Shown piece after piece: positions 16,373 through 24,957 of a stretch of DNA of 64,000 bases (position 1 is its first letter; the number at the start of each line of letters is the position of its first letter). Below the pieces are notes generated by a model, which made no database searches, was not told where the DNA came from, and saw nothing but the letters and a program-made list of their open reading frames with translations. Origin of the DNA: Aggregatilinea lenta (GTDB lineage: Bacteria; Chloroflexota; Anaerolineae; Aggregatilineales; Aggregatilineaceae); NCBI RefSeq assembly GCF_003569045.1, contig NZ_BFCB01000001.1, positions 651,189 to 715,188 on the forward strand, written 5' to 3'. A program made the translations under genes and the position numbers.

Positions 16373-16398
16373 TTTTCCCGCACCGCCGGTGCGGAAAA
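16373..16398. terminator. Hairpin between glycosyltransferase and DUF1328 genes
   Basis: TTTTCCCGCACC pairs with GGTGCGGAAAA across a GCC loop (one bulged C). It lies 59 bases after the GT39 stop and 38 bases before the next start. It may end the upstream transcript, although the T-run is on the opposite strand. Confidence 0.4.
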
Positions 16399-16435
16399 AC
16401 GTGTCGTTGGCAGGGTGAAGGAAGGACGGCAAGCC

Positions 16436-16600
16436 ATGTTACGGTGGGCGATCATCTTCCTCGTTCTGGCACTCGTCGCGGCAGTTTTAGGGTTTGCGGT
16501 GTTGGCGGATCTCGCGGCGACGATCGCCAAGATCGTCTTTATCGTATTCCTGGTGCTGCTGGTCGTCGCGTTTTTTGCGGGACGTCGCAGCGCCGCCTGA
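16436..16600 (+). CDS. DUF1328/YtjA-type small membrane protein
   Basis: This 54-residue protein is almost wholly hydrophobic: [20 protein letters not shown], then [20 protein letters not shown] and a basic tail GRRSAA. Two membrane helices with the Gly-Phe turn and the conserved length identify the DUF1328 (YtjA) family of small integral membrane proteins of unknown role. ATG at 16436 follows GAAGGAAGGACGGC. Confidence 0.85.
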   Translation: MLRWAIIFLVLALVAAVLGFAVLADLAATIAKIVFIVFLVLLVVAFFAGRRSAA

Positions 16601-16694
16601 CACGGCACCCCTTCATTGGGTTCGTCTCAATCAATCAAGGGCCTCCCTTGATCGTCTTCGGCTTTAAACCGCAGCAGCGGGTGATGGAGGATCC

Positions 16695-17651
16695 ATGATT
16701 CTGGTGACAGGCGCGGGGGGATATGTCGGGCATACGCTGGTGCGCCGCCTGGTGGATGCGGGCCTGCCGGTCCGCGCGATGGTGCACAGTCGGGCGAAGG
16801 CTGAGGCGCGGCTGGCAGACGTGCGCGAGCGCATCGAGATCGTGCCCGGCGACGTGACCCGGCCCGGCACGCTGCCGCCTGCGCTGGACGGCGTGCAGGC
16901 GGTCGTGCATCTGGTGGCGGTCGCCATCGAAAAGGGCGGCGCGACCTACGAGAAGATCAACACCGAGGGCACGATCAATCTGATCGAAGCCGCGAAGGTC
17001 GCCGGGGTGCGGCGTTTCGTCAACATGAGCCAGAACGGTGCGGAGGGCGCCTCGCCGTACCGCTTTTTGCGCAGCAAGGGCAAAGCGCAGGACGCCGTGG
17101 CCGCGTCCGGGCTGGACTGGACCGCGCTCAAGCCCTCGGTGATCTGGGGGCCGCAGGACGAGTTCGCCAACGTGCAGGCGCGGCTGCTCAAGATTACGCC
17201 GCTGGTGTTCCCCGTGCCCGGCGACGGGAGCGCGCGCTTCCAGCCGGTATGGGTGGGCGACGTAGTCGAGGCCTTCGCGCGCTGCCTGGACGACGACGCC
17301 ACCATCGGTCACGTCTATGAGCTGGGTGGGCCGGAAGTGCTGACCTACGAGGAGATCGTGCGGCGGGTACTGGTCGCGTTGGGGACGCGGCGGGTACTGC
17401 TGCATACACCCGTGCCGCTGCTGGCGCTGGCGGTCAGGGCCATGCAGATTCTGCCCAATCCGCCCGTGACGCCCAGCCTGCTCGACCTGCTCAAAGTGGA
17501 TAACGCGGTTGCGGACAACGCGCTGACGAAGACGTTCGGCATCGTGCCGCGCGCCTTCGCGCCGGAAAACCTGGGCTACATGCGCCAGTTCACCGCGCTG
17601 GGCACGCTGCGGCGGCTTTTCGGCCAGTCCGTCGAGGAAGCGCAGCCGTGA
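16695..17651 (+). CDS. NAD(P)-binding NDUFA9-like atypical SDR protein
   Basis: This 318-residue protein begins MILVTGAGGYVGHTLVRRL with the Rossmann GxxGxxG signature (G6, G9, G12), then GDVTRPGTLPPAL, a HLVAVAIEKGG strand and VRRFVNMSQNGAEG. The expected YxxxK is replaced by YRFLRSKGKAQ, the form seen in NDUFA9-like atypical short-chain reductases, where catalysis is uncertain. No membrane segment is evident except a hydrophobic patch near 235-255. ATG follows TGATGGAGGATCC. The next gene starts at the GTG overlapping its stop, suggesting a joint role. Confidence 0.88.
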   Translation: MILVTGAGGYVGHTLVRRLVDAGLPVRAMVHSRAKAEARLADVRERIEIVPGDVTRPGTLPPALDGVQAVVHLVAVAIEKGGATYEKINTEGTINLIEAAKVAGVRRFVNMSQNGAEGASPYRFLRSKGKAQDAVAASGLDWTALKPSVIWGPQDEFANVQARLLKITPLVFPVPGDGSARFQPVWVGDVVEAFARCLDDDATIGHVYELGGPEVLTYEEIVRRVLVALGTRRVLLHTPVPLLALAVRAMQILPNPPVTPSLLDLLKVDNAVADNALTKTFGIVPRAFAPENLGYMRQFTALGTLRRLFGQSVEEAQP

Positions 17652-18574
17652 GCGGCCCGGTAGAGTTGCGCTGCTCGGTGACCTCCCGCGAGGCGGACGA
17701 GCAGTTATTCGGCACGGCAGCCACCGCGACGACGTGGCTGCTGCTCGAATATGACGGGCGCTGGGAGCGCAAAGCCTACGAACAGTCCGATTTGCCCGAC
17801 GCGGTCATCGCGTGGCTGGCTCGCCAGGAAGCGGCCCTGCCCGACGCGCGCGTGCAGCTCATCCGGCAGAATCCGCGCCTCGCGCCGGACGGCATCGCGT
17901 TTTTTGTGGCGCTGGCCCGTGAAACCGATCCGCTGCTGGTCGAGTTCAGCCTGGGCGGCTACGAAGACCTGCTTTCGCTAGACCTGAGCGCGATCGGCAC
18001 GGACGCCGATCCATACGTGGCGCAGCGCCGCGACGAGCCGCTGTTCCTGGTGTGCACGCACGGCAAGCGCGACCTGTGCTGCGCGCTGCGCGGCCTGCCC
18101 GTCTACGTCGAGGCGACTGAGCTGGCCGGGGCGAGCGTGTGGCAAACCTCGCACGTCGGCGGGCACCGTTTCGCCGCCAACCTGCTCACTTTTCCGCACG
18201 GCATCGCCTATGGGCGCGTCGAGCCGCAGCACGTCGCGGAGATCGTCGAGGCGACCCGGCGCGGCGAGGTGATGCCGGAGATGATGCGGGGCCGCGCGTG
18301 TTACAATGAGCACGTGCAGGCCGCCGAGCACTTCCTGCGCTCTGCGACGGGCATGCACGCCCTGGATGCGTTCGAGGTGGTGGAGGCCGCGCCGGAGGAG
18401 CCGGACCACTGGCAGATCCGGTTCAAGGAGCGGGCGAGCGGCGAGCTGTACACGCTCGACGTGGCCGCCGAAAAGTCGGACTTCCACGTGTACAAAAGCT
18501 GCGGTGACGCGGAGCCAAAGGCCGTCACACAGCACCGCCTGCTGCACTTCAAAGTGAAGACGCCCGCCTCCTGA
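17648..18574 (+). CDS. Sucrase/ferredoxin-like (thioredoxin-like [2Fe-2S]) protein
   Basis: This 308-residue protein matches the sucrase/ferredoxin-like family (yeast Apd1 type). The diagnostic blocks are CTHGKRDLCC (C136, C144, C145), WQTSHVGGHRFAANLL (H169, H173) and FPHGIAYGR. In Apd1-like proteins a C-terminal thioredoxin-like domain binds a [2Fe-2S] cluster with Cys and His ligands, so redox function is plausible; here the matching Cys/His set is in the middle of the chain. The start is GTG at 17648, overlapping the upstream TGA by four bases. Confidence 0.85.
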   Translation: MSGPVELRCSVTSREADEQLFGTAATATTWLLLEYDGRWERKAYEQSDLPDAVIAWLARQEAALPDARVQLIRQNPRLAPDGIAFFVALARETDPLLVEFSLGGYEDLLSLDLSAIGTDADPYVAQRRDEPLFLVCTHGKRDLCCALRGLPVYVEATELAGASVWQTSHVGGHRFAANLLTFPHGIAYGRVEPQHVAEIVEATRRGEVMPEMMRGRACYNEHVQAAEHFLRSATGMHALDAFEVVEAAPEEPDHWQIRFKERASGELYTLDVAAEKSDFHVYKSCGDAEPKAVTQHRLLHFKVKTPAS

Positions 18575-18717
18575 GCGGGCCGCCGGAGTGCGCCGGTTCG
18601 CCACCCAACACCGTATATGTCTTCGGGGCGCGGTGCCGCCCCGCGTGTTGTCGATCCGCTTAACTGTTCATCTGCTTATCTCACCGCAGCGCGGTAGAAA
18701 GAGTCCGCAGGCCCTTC

Positions 18718-21639
18718 ATGGACACTTTGCATGGCTTCGAGCTGATCCAGGAGCAGGACATCCCTGAGCTGGATACCCACGCGCGCCTGTTCCGCCACCA
18801 GAAGACCGGCGCGGAACTGCTTTCGCTGGAAAATGACGACGAGAACAAGTCATTCGGCGTCGCGTTCTCCACCCCGCCCGCCGACTCGACCGGCGTGCCG
18901 CACATCATGGAACATTCCGTCCTGTGCGGATCGCGTAAATACCCGGTCAAAGAGCCGTTTGTCGAGCTGTTGAAAGGCTCGCTGAACACGTTCCTGAACG
19001 CCTTCACCGGGTCCGACAAAACCATGTACCCGGTTGCCAGCCAGAACGTGCAGGATTTCTACAACCTGATCGACGTGTACCTGGACGCGGTCTTGTACCC
19101 GCGCATCACGCCGCAGACGCTGGAGCAGGAAGGCTGGCACTACGAACTGGACGATCCCGGCCAGCCGATGACGTTCAAGGGTGTGGTATTCAACGAAATG
19201 AAAGGGGCTTATTCCGACCCCGAAAACGTGTTGGGCCGCTTCACGCAGCAGGCGCTGTTCCCCGACACGCCCTACGGCCACGACTCCGGCGGCGACCCGG
19301 CAGTCATCCCGGATCTGACTTACGAGCAGTTCAAAACGTTCCACGACACGTACTACCATCCCACCAACGCGCGCATCGTGTTCTGGGGCGACGACGATCC
19401 CGACACGCGCCTGCGCATCGTGGACGACTACCTGAAGGACTTCGACCGCCTGAGCACGCTGGACGTGACGATCCCGCTGCAACCGCGCTTCGCGGAGCCG
19501 CGTTCCGTGACGCTGCCCTACGACGCGGGCGAAGACGGCGCGGACGGCAGAAAAGCATACCTGACCGTCAACTGGATCCTGGCCGACAACAGCGACACCG
19601 AAACGACCTTCGCGCTGGAAATTTTGAGCCACATCCTGCTGGGCACGCCCGCGTCGCCGCTGCGCAAAGCGCTGATCGAGTCCGGCCTGGGCGAAGACAT
19701 CACCGGCGGCGGGGTGGATACTGATCTGCGCGAGCTGACGTTTTCGGTGGGCCTGAAGGGCATCGCGCCGGACGGTGCGGGGGCCGTCGAGGCGCTGATC
19801 CTGGATACGCTGGCGGATGTGGCCGACAACGGCCTGGACCGCGAGACGGTCGAGGCGTCGCTGAACACCATCGAGTTTTCGCTGCGCGAGCGCAACACGG
19901 GCAGCTTCCCGCGCGGCGTGCTGGCTTTCGTCCAGACGTTGAGCACCTGGAGCTACGGCGGCGATCCGCTGGAGCCGCTGGCCTTCGAGGGCCCCTTGAG
20001 CGCGATCAAGGCCCGGCTGGATGCCGATCCGCGTCTGTTCGAGGGGCTGATCCGTACGTACCTGCTCGACAACACGCACCGCGTGACGCTGCTGCTGACG
20101 CCCGACGAGACGCTGCGCGCCCAGCAGGACGCCGCCGAACGGACGCGCCTGGACGCCGTCCGTGCCGCCATGAGTGACGAGGACGTGCAGCGCATCATCG
20201 CGGAAACCGAAGCACTGCGGCTGGCGCAGGAAACGCCCGATTCGCCCGAAGCGCTGGCGACGATCCCCATGCTGACGCTGGACGATCTCGACCGCGAAAA
20301 CAAGCTGATCCCTATCGAGACGCTGACCAGGCACGATACGCGCGTCTTTTACCACGATATCTTCACCAACGGGATCGTGTACCTCGACCTGGGCATGAAT
20401 CTCTACGCGCTGCCCGCCGAGGATTTGCCGTTTGTGAAGCTGTTCGGGCGCGCGCTGCTCGAAATGGGCACCGAGACGCAGGACTACGTGCGGCTGGCGC
20501 AGCGCATCGGGCGCACGACGGGCGGCATTCACCCGTCGATCCTGACCTCCACGGTGCACCCCACGCGTGAGGGCACGGCGTGGCTGTTCCTGCGCGGCAA
20601 GGCGACCACCGACAAGGCCGACGAACTGCTGGCGATCCTGCATGACGTGCTGCTGACGGTCAAGCTCGACAACCGCGAGCGCTTCCGCCAGATCGTGCTC
20701 GAAGAGAAGGCGCGCCAGGAAGCGAAGCTGGCCCCCGCCGGGCACATGGTGGTTTACGGGCGTCTGAAGAGCCACTTCCATGAGGCCGACTGGGCTGCTG
20801 AGCAAATGCAGGGCCTGGACTACCTGTTCTCGCTGCGCACCCTGGCCGACCGCATCGACGCCGACTGGCCGGGCGTGCTGGCGCGGCTGGAAGGCATCCG
20901 CGCGCGGCTGGTGCGCCGGGCGGCGATGGTCGCCAACGTGACGCTGGACGCGGGTGCGTGGTCCGCCTTCGAACCGGCGCTCGATGGTTTCCTGGCGGGG
21001 CTGCCACAGGAAGAGGTCGATCTGGCGCGCTGGATACCCGCCCGCGACGCGACCAACGAGGGCCTGATCATTCCCGTACAGGTCAATTACGTGGGCAAGG
21101 GCGCGAATCTGTACGCCCAGGGGCACGCCTTCGACGGCTCGCTGCTGGTGGTCAACGACTACCTGCAAAGCACGTGGCTGTGGGAGAAAGTGCGCGTGCA
21201 GGGCGGCGCGTATGGCGGGTTCTCCGCGTTTGACCGGAACACGGGCACGTTCGTCTTCCTGTCGTACCGCGATCCGAACCTGCTGGATACGCTCGACATC
21301 TACGACGCGACGGGCGACTATCTGCGCAAGCTGGATCTGAACGACGACGAGCTGACGAAGGCGATCATCGGCACGATCGGGCAGATGGACGCTTACCAGC
21401 TTCCCGACGCGAAGGGCTACACGTCGATGATTCGCGCCCTCTCCGGCGATACCAACGAGCGCCGCCAGCAGATGCGCGAGCAGATCCTGGGCACGACCGC
21501 TGCGGATTTCAAACGCTTCGCGGATCTGCTGGACGAGGTGCGCACGCACGGGCAGGTCGTCGTGCTGGGCGGGCAGAACGCCATCGAGGAAGCGAACACC
21601 GCCCGCGCAGGCTGGCTCGACGTGCGCAAGGTGCTGTAA
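18718..21639 (+). CDS. M16C metallopeptidase, PreP/Cym1-like
   Basis: This 973-residue protein has the inverted zinc motif HIMEH (H62, E65, H66) in STGVPHIMEHSVLCGS and the distal ligand E160 in FNEMKGAYSDPENVL. FVELLKGSLNTFLNAFTGSD is the conserved substrate-cavity block. Its length and two-half architecture match PreP/Cym1 peptidasomes, which enclose and degrade short unfolded peptides. No signal peptide is present, so it is probably cytoplasmic. The C-terminal half has the Arg/Tyr block VRVQGGAYGGFSAFD expected for substrate C-terminus binding. Confidence 0.96.
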   Translation: MDTLHGFELIQEQDIPELDTHARLFRHQKTGAELLSLENDDENKSFGVAFSTPPADSTGVPHIMEHSVLCGSRKYPVKEPFVELLKGSLNTFLNAFTGSDKTMYPVASQNVQDFYNLIDVYLDAVLYPRITPQTLEQEGWHYELDDPGQPMTFKGVVFNEMKGAYSDPENVLGRFTQQALFPDTPYGHDSGGDPAVIPDLTYEQFKTFHDTYYHPTNARIVFWGDDDPDTRLRIVDDYLKDFDRLSTLDVTIPLQPRFAEPRSVTLPYDAGEDGADGRKAYLTVNWILADNSDTETTFALEILSHILLGTPASPLRKALIESGLGEDITGGGVDTDLRELTFSVGLKGIAPDGAGAVEALILDTLADVADNGLDRETVEASLNTIEFSLRERNTGSFPRGVLAFVQTLSTWSYGGDPLEPLAFEGPLSAIKARLDADPRLFEGLIRTYLLDNTHRVTLLLTPDETLRAQQDAAERTRLDAVRAAMSDEDVQRIIAETEALRLAQETPDSPEALATIPMLTLDDLDRENKLIPIETLTRHDTRVFYHDIFTNGIVYLDLGMNLYALPAEDLPFVKLFGRALLEMGTETQDYVRLAQRIGRTTGGIHPSILTSTVHPTREGTAWLFLRGKATTDKADELLAILHDVLLTVKLDNRERFRQIVLEEKARQEAKLAPAGHMVVYGRLKSHFHEADWAAEQMQGLDYLFSLRTLADRIDADWPGVLARLEGIRARLVRRAAMVANVTLDAGAWSAFEPALDGFLAGLPQEEVDLARWIPARDATNEGLIIPVQVNYVGKGANLYAQGHAFDGSLLVVNDYLQSTWLWEKVRVQGGAYGGFSAFDRNTGTFVFLSYRDPNLLDTLDIYDATGDYLRKLDLNDDELTKAIIGTIGQMDAYQLPDAKGYTSMIRALSGDTNERRQQMREQILGTTAADFKRFADLLDEVRTHGQVVVLGGQNAIEEANTARAGWLDVRKVL

Positions 21640-22001
21640 TCCCCCATGACGTGACAGTTGGCGTAGGGGTACCCACACAGATATGGTTTGGCCTAGAATC
21701 GATCGTAGGGGCGTATTGCGATACGCCCCTACCAACTCCGTTGAGTTGACGGAATGACCGGCGGCTTGCTCCGCCCCTACGAGTTATCGGACCCTACCGA
21801 TCTTTGAGCCTTGTTCTTGTTTTGACTAAAAACTGAAAACTGACGACTAACAACTGTCTTTCGCCATTTTCCCCTAAATCTTAGGGGGTACCCGGACGAG
21901 CAGTTCCATGGCGATCTGCTTTAGAATTACCACCAGCGGCGTGTATCATCACACCGCGCCCCAATGAGCCAGTGAACCTCACAGAGGAAGGAACTCCCCG
22001 A
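21640..22001. other. Intergenic region with repeat B and repeat C
   Basis: The 362-base gap has no recognisable gene. It holds a repeat B palindrome (21705-21732), a half-copy GCTCCGCCCCTACGAG at about 21767-21782, an inverted repeat C (about 21823-21855, ACTAAAAACTGAAAACTG), and an upstream leader of the P-type ATPase with GAGGAAGGAACT before the ATG. No clear promoter is visible. Confidence 0.6.
21705..21732. repeat. Repeat B palindrome
   Basis: GTAGGGGCGTATTG followed by CGATACGCCCCTAC, a 28-bp palindrome with one central mismatch, in the gap after the M16 peptidase gene. Confidence 0.8.
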
Positions 22002-24791
22002 ATGTCAGAGAAGATCGAGGAACGGTGGTATGCGCTCCCCGTCGAGCAGGCGCTGGAACGGCTGGGTACGACTCCCGACAGCGGCCTGACCGAGGGGCAG
22101 GTCGTCGAGCGGCAGGCGGAGCACGGCAAAAACGCGCTGCCAGCGGGCCAGGGCACGTCCATCTGGAAGCTGCTGCTGTCACAGTTCACGGACGTGATGG
22201 TGTTCGTGCTGATCGTGGCCGCCGTCATCTCGTTTGCGATTGGTGATACGAAGGACTCGCTCGTCATCCTGGCGATCGTCGTGCTGAACGCGGCGCTGGG
22301 CTTTTTCCAGGAATATCAGGCCGAGCAGGCGCTGGCCGCGCTGAGCGCGATGCAGACGCCGCAGGTGCGCGTCCGGCGCGGCGGTCACGTGCACGAGGTC
22401 AGCGCGGAGGATCTGGTCCCCGGCGACATCGTGCTGCTGGAAGCGGGCGACCGCATCCCCGCCGACGGGCGGCTGGTTGAGGCGGTGAACTTGCAAATCG
22501 AGGAAGCCGCGCTCACGGGTGAATCGGTCGCGTCCGAAAAATCGGTGAAGCCCCTGCACGACAACGGCACGCCGCCCGCCGTCGCGGACCGGATCAACAT
22601 GGCCTACATGGGCACGGCGGTCACGTATGGACGCGGCGTACTGGCCGTGACCGATATCGGCCTCAAGACGCAGCTCGGCAACATCGCGGCGATGCTCCAG
22701 CGCGTGGAAGAAGGCCGTACCCCGCTGCAGGACCGGCTGGCGCGTATGAGCGTGTGGCTGGCAGGCGCGGCGCTGATCATCACGATCATGGTGTTTGGCG
22801 CGGGCGTGCTGCGCGGCGAAGACCTGCGCGAGATGTTCCTGACCGCCATCGGTCTCGCGGTGGCGGCCATCCCCGAAGGGCTGCCCGCCGTGATCACGAT
22901 CTCGCTGGCCCTGGGCGCGCGGCGTATGGTTAAGCGCAACGCCCTGATCCGCAAGCTGCCCGCCGTGGAGACGCTCGGCTCCGTATCGGTGATCTGCACC
23001 GACAAAACCGGCACGCTGACTCGCAACGAGATGACCGTCACCACCATCGCGGTGCCGGGCCGCGACGAAGAAGTGCGCGTCAGCGGCGTGGGTTACCAGC
23101 CGGTCGGCAATTTCTATTCGGGCGAGCACCAGATCAACGCGGTCAACGACGACGTGCTATCGCGCATTCTGAAGGCATCCGCGCTGAACACCGACGCCTA
23201 CGTCGAGCAGCCGGAAGAAGACGGCCCCTGGTCGGTGGTGGGCGACACGACCGAGGGCGCGCTGCTGGTCGCGGCGGAAAAAGCCGGGTGGGATCGCGGC
23301 GCGCTGGAGAAAGATCTGCCGCGCGTGGCCGAGCTGCCGTTTAGCTCCGAGCGCAAGGCCATGACGACCATTCACCAGCCGACCGGGCGCTTCGCCACCG
23401 AGTTGTTCGAGCGCGCGCCGTACGTGTCATTCACCAAGGGCGCGCCGGATCAGCTTGTGCGCTGGGCGTCCGAGGAGGTCACGCCGGACGGACCCACGCC
23501 GCTGACGCCGGAGCGCAGCGCGGCGTGGAGCAAGCAGATCGAGCGCATGGCGAGCCAGGGCCTGCGCGTCATCGGCATCGGTTACCGGCCCCTGGAGGCC
23601 GTGCCGGAGGAACTGGATCCTGAGAAGGTCGAGCGCGATCTGACGCTGCTGGGCCTGATCGGCATCCTCGACCCGCCCCGCAGCGAAGCCACACGTGCGG
23701 TGAAGGTCGCCGCGGAGGCGGGCATCCGCACGGTGATGATCACGGGCGACCACAAACTGACGGCGGTCGCCATCGGCAAACAGCTCGGGATCATGCAGGA
23801 CGAGGGCCGCGCCATAACTGGGGCCGACCTGGACGCCATGAGCGACGACGAGCTGAAGCAGGCGGTCAACGACGTGTCCGTCTATGCGCGTGTCTCGCCG
23901 GAGCACAAGCTGCGCGTGGTGAAGGCGCTGCAATCGCACGGGCAGATCGTGGCGATGACCGGCGACGGCGTGAACGACGCGCCGGCTCTGAAGCAGGCTA
24001 ACATCGGCGTGGCGATGGGCATCACCGGCACGGACGTGAGCCAGGGTGCATCGGACATGATCCTGACCGACGACAACTTCGCCAGCATCGTGGCGGCGGT
24101 CGAAGAGGGCCGCACGATCTACGACAATATCCGCAAGTTCATCCGCTATCTGCTGAGCACCAACGCGGGCGAGATTTTCACTATGTTTGCCGCGCTGGTC
24201 TTCGGGCTGCGCGTGCCGCTGCTGGCGATCCAGATCCTGTGGATCAATCTCGTCACGGACGGCCTGCCCGCCATTGCGCTGGGCTTCGAGCCGTCCGAGC
24301 CGAACGTCATGAAGCGCAAGCCGCGCCCCCCGCGCGAGAGCATCTTTGCGCATGGCGTCGGGCTGCACGTTGTCTGGGTCGGCACATGGCTGGGTATCGT
24401 CACGCTGCTCGGTTACGTGTGGGCGATCCACCACAACGGCGGCGACCTGCTCGATCCCAGCGAGAGTGTGCTGGCGATAGCGCGCACGATGGCGTTCTCC
24501 ATCCTGGCGCTGTCGCAGGTGTTCGAGGTCTCGGCCATTCACGGCGGCGACGCGTCGTTCTTCCGCGTGCCGCTGCACCGTAACAAGCTGCTGTGGGGCG
24601 CGGTGGTCCTGACTGCCGTGCTGCAGATGATTGCCATCTACGCGCCGTTCGCTAACGACGTCCTGAGCACGGTCCGGCTGGACGCCTCCGAACTGGTCGT
24701 CGCGTGGCTGCTGGCGGGGTCGATCTTCCCGGCGGTGGAAGTCGAAAAGGCGATCCGGCGGCGCTATTACCGCACGCATCCGCAGACGTAA
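22002..24791 (+). CDS. P-type cation ATPase, Ca2+-type (P2A-like)
   Basis: This 929-residue membrane pump has all P-type signatures: TGES in ALTGESVAS, phosphorylated D334 in [20 protein letters not shown] in the nucleotide domain, [10 protein letters not shown] and [13 protein letters not shown]. Ion-site residues match SERCA-type pumps: PEGLPA in TM4, [11 protein letters not shown] (N and E) in TM5 and [12 protein letters not shown] (N, T, D) in TM6. This supports Ca2+ (or Mn2+) export, energised by ATP. The N-terminal cation ATPase domain ([14 protein letters not shown]) and C-terminal four-helix part are present. ATG at 22002 follows GAGGAAGG. Confidence 0.95.
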   Translation: MSEKIEERWYALPVEQALERLGTTPDSGLTEGQVVERQAEHGKNALPAGQGTSIWKLLLSQFTDVMVFVLIVAAVISFAIGDTKDSLVILAIVVLNAALGFFQEYQAEQALAALSAMQTPQVRVRRGGHVHEVSAEDLVPGDIVLLEAGDRIPADGRLVEAVNLQIEEAALTGESVASEKSVKPLHDNGTPPAVADRINMAYMGTAVTYGRGVLAVTDIGLKTQLGNIAAMLQRVEEGRTPLQDRLARMSVWLAGAALIITIMVFGAGVLRGEDLREMFLTAIGLAVAAIPEGLPAVITISLALGARRMVKRNALIRKLPAVETLGSVSVICTDKTGTLTRNEMTVTTIAVPGRDEEVRVSGVGYQPVGNFYSGEHQINAVNDDVLSRILKASALNTDAYVEQPEEDGPWSVVGDTTEGALLVAAEKAGWDRGALEKDLPRVAELPFSSERKAMTTIHQPTGRFATELFERAPYVSFTKGAPDQLVRWASEEVTPDGPTPLTPERSAAWSKQIERMASQGLRVIGIGYRPLEAVPEELDPEKVERDLTLLGLIGILDPPRSEATRAVKVAAEAGIRTVMITGDHKLTAVAIGKQLGIMQDEGRAITGADLDAMSDDELKQAVNDVSVYARVSPEHKLRVVKALQSHGQIVAMTGDGVNDAPALKQANIGVAMGITGTDVSQGASDMILTDDNFASIVAAVEEGRTIYDNIRKFIRYLLSTNAGEIFTMFAALVFGLRVPLLAIQILWINLVTDGLPAIALGFEPSEPNVMKRKPRPPRESIFAHGVGLHVVWVGTWLGIVTLLGYVWAIHHNGGDLLDPSESVLAIARTMAFSILALSQVFEVSAIHGGDASFFRVPLHRNKLLWGAVVLTAVLQMIAIYAPFANDVLSTVRLDASELVVAWLLAGSIFPAVEVEKAIRRRYYRTHPQT

Positions 24792-24799
24792 CGGCCCCC

Positions 24800-24818
24800 G
24801 TGCCGGACGTTCCGGCAC
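24800..24818 (+). terminator. Short hairpin after the P-type ATPase
   Basis: GTGCCGG (24800-24806) and CCGGCAC (24812-24818) form a perfect 7-bp stem with a 5-base loop nine bases after the TAA. Confidence 0.5.
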
Positions 24819-24834
24819 GACCTGAAACACGCAT

Positions 24835-24869
24835 CAGGCGAGTCGTCTCATACAGGGACGGCTCGCCTG
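24835..24869 (+). terminator. Second hairpin before the fusion gene
   Basis: CAGGCGAG (24835-24842) pairs with CTCGCCTG (24862-24869), with an inner CGT/ACG pair, followed by TATGTTATACT. It likely separates transcription of the ATPase and the fusion gene. TATACT beyond it could be part of a promoter for the latter. Confidence 0.55.
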
Positions 24870-24957
24870 TATGTTATACTCTGGACGCCTGCTGCGGCCT
24901 GTCCGCGCGCCCTTCTGGGACGTGTTTTGCAGCGATTCGGATCACAATGGTATCGGT

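Noticed and set aside
18850-21735. 961-residue minus-strand frame opposite the M16 peptidase
   Set aside because: Shadow composition only; the sense frame has the complete HxxEH metallopeptidase signature.
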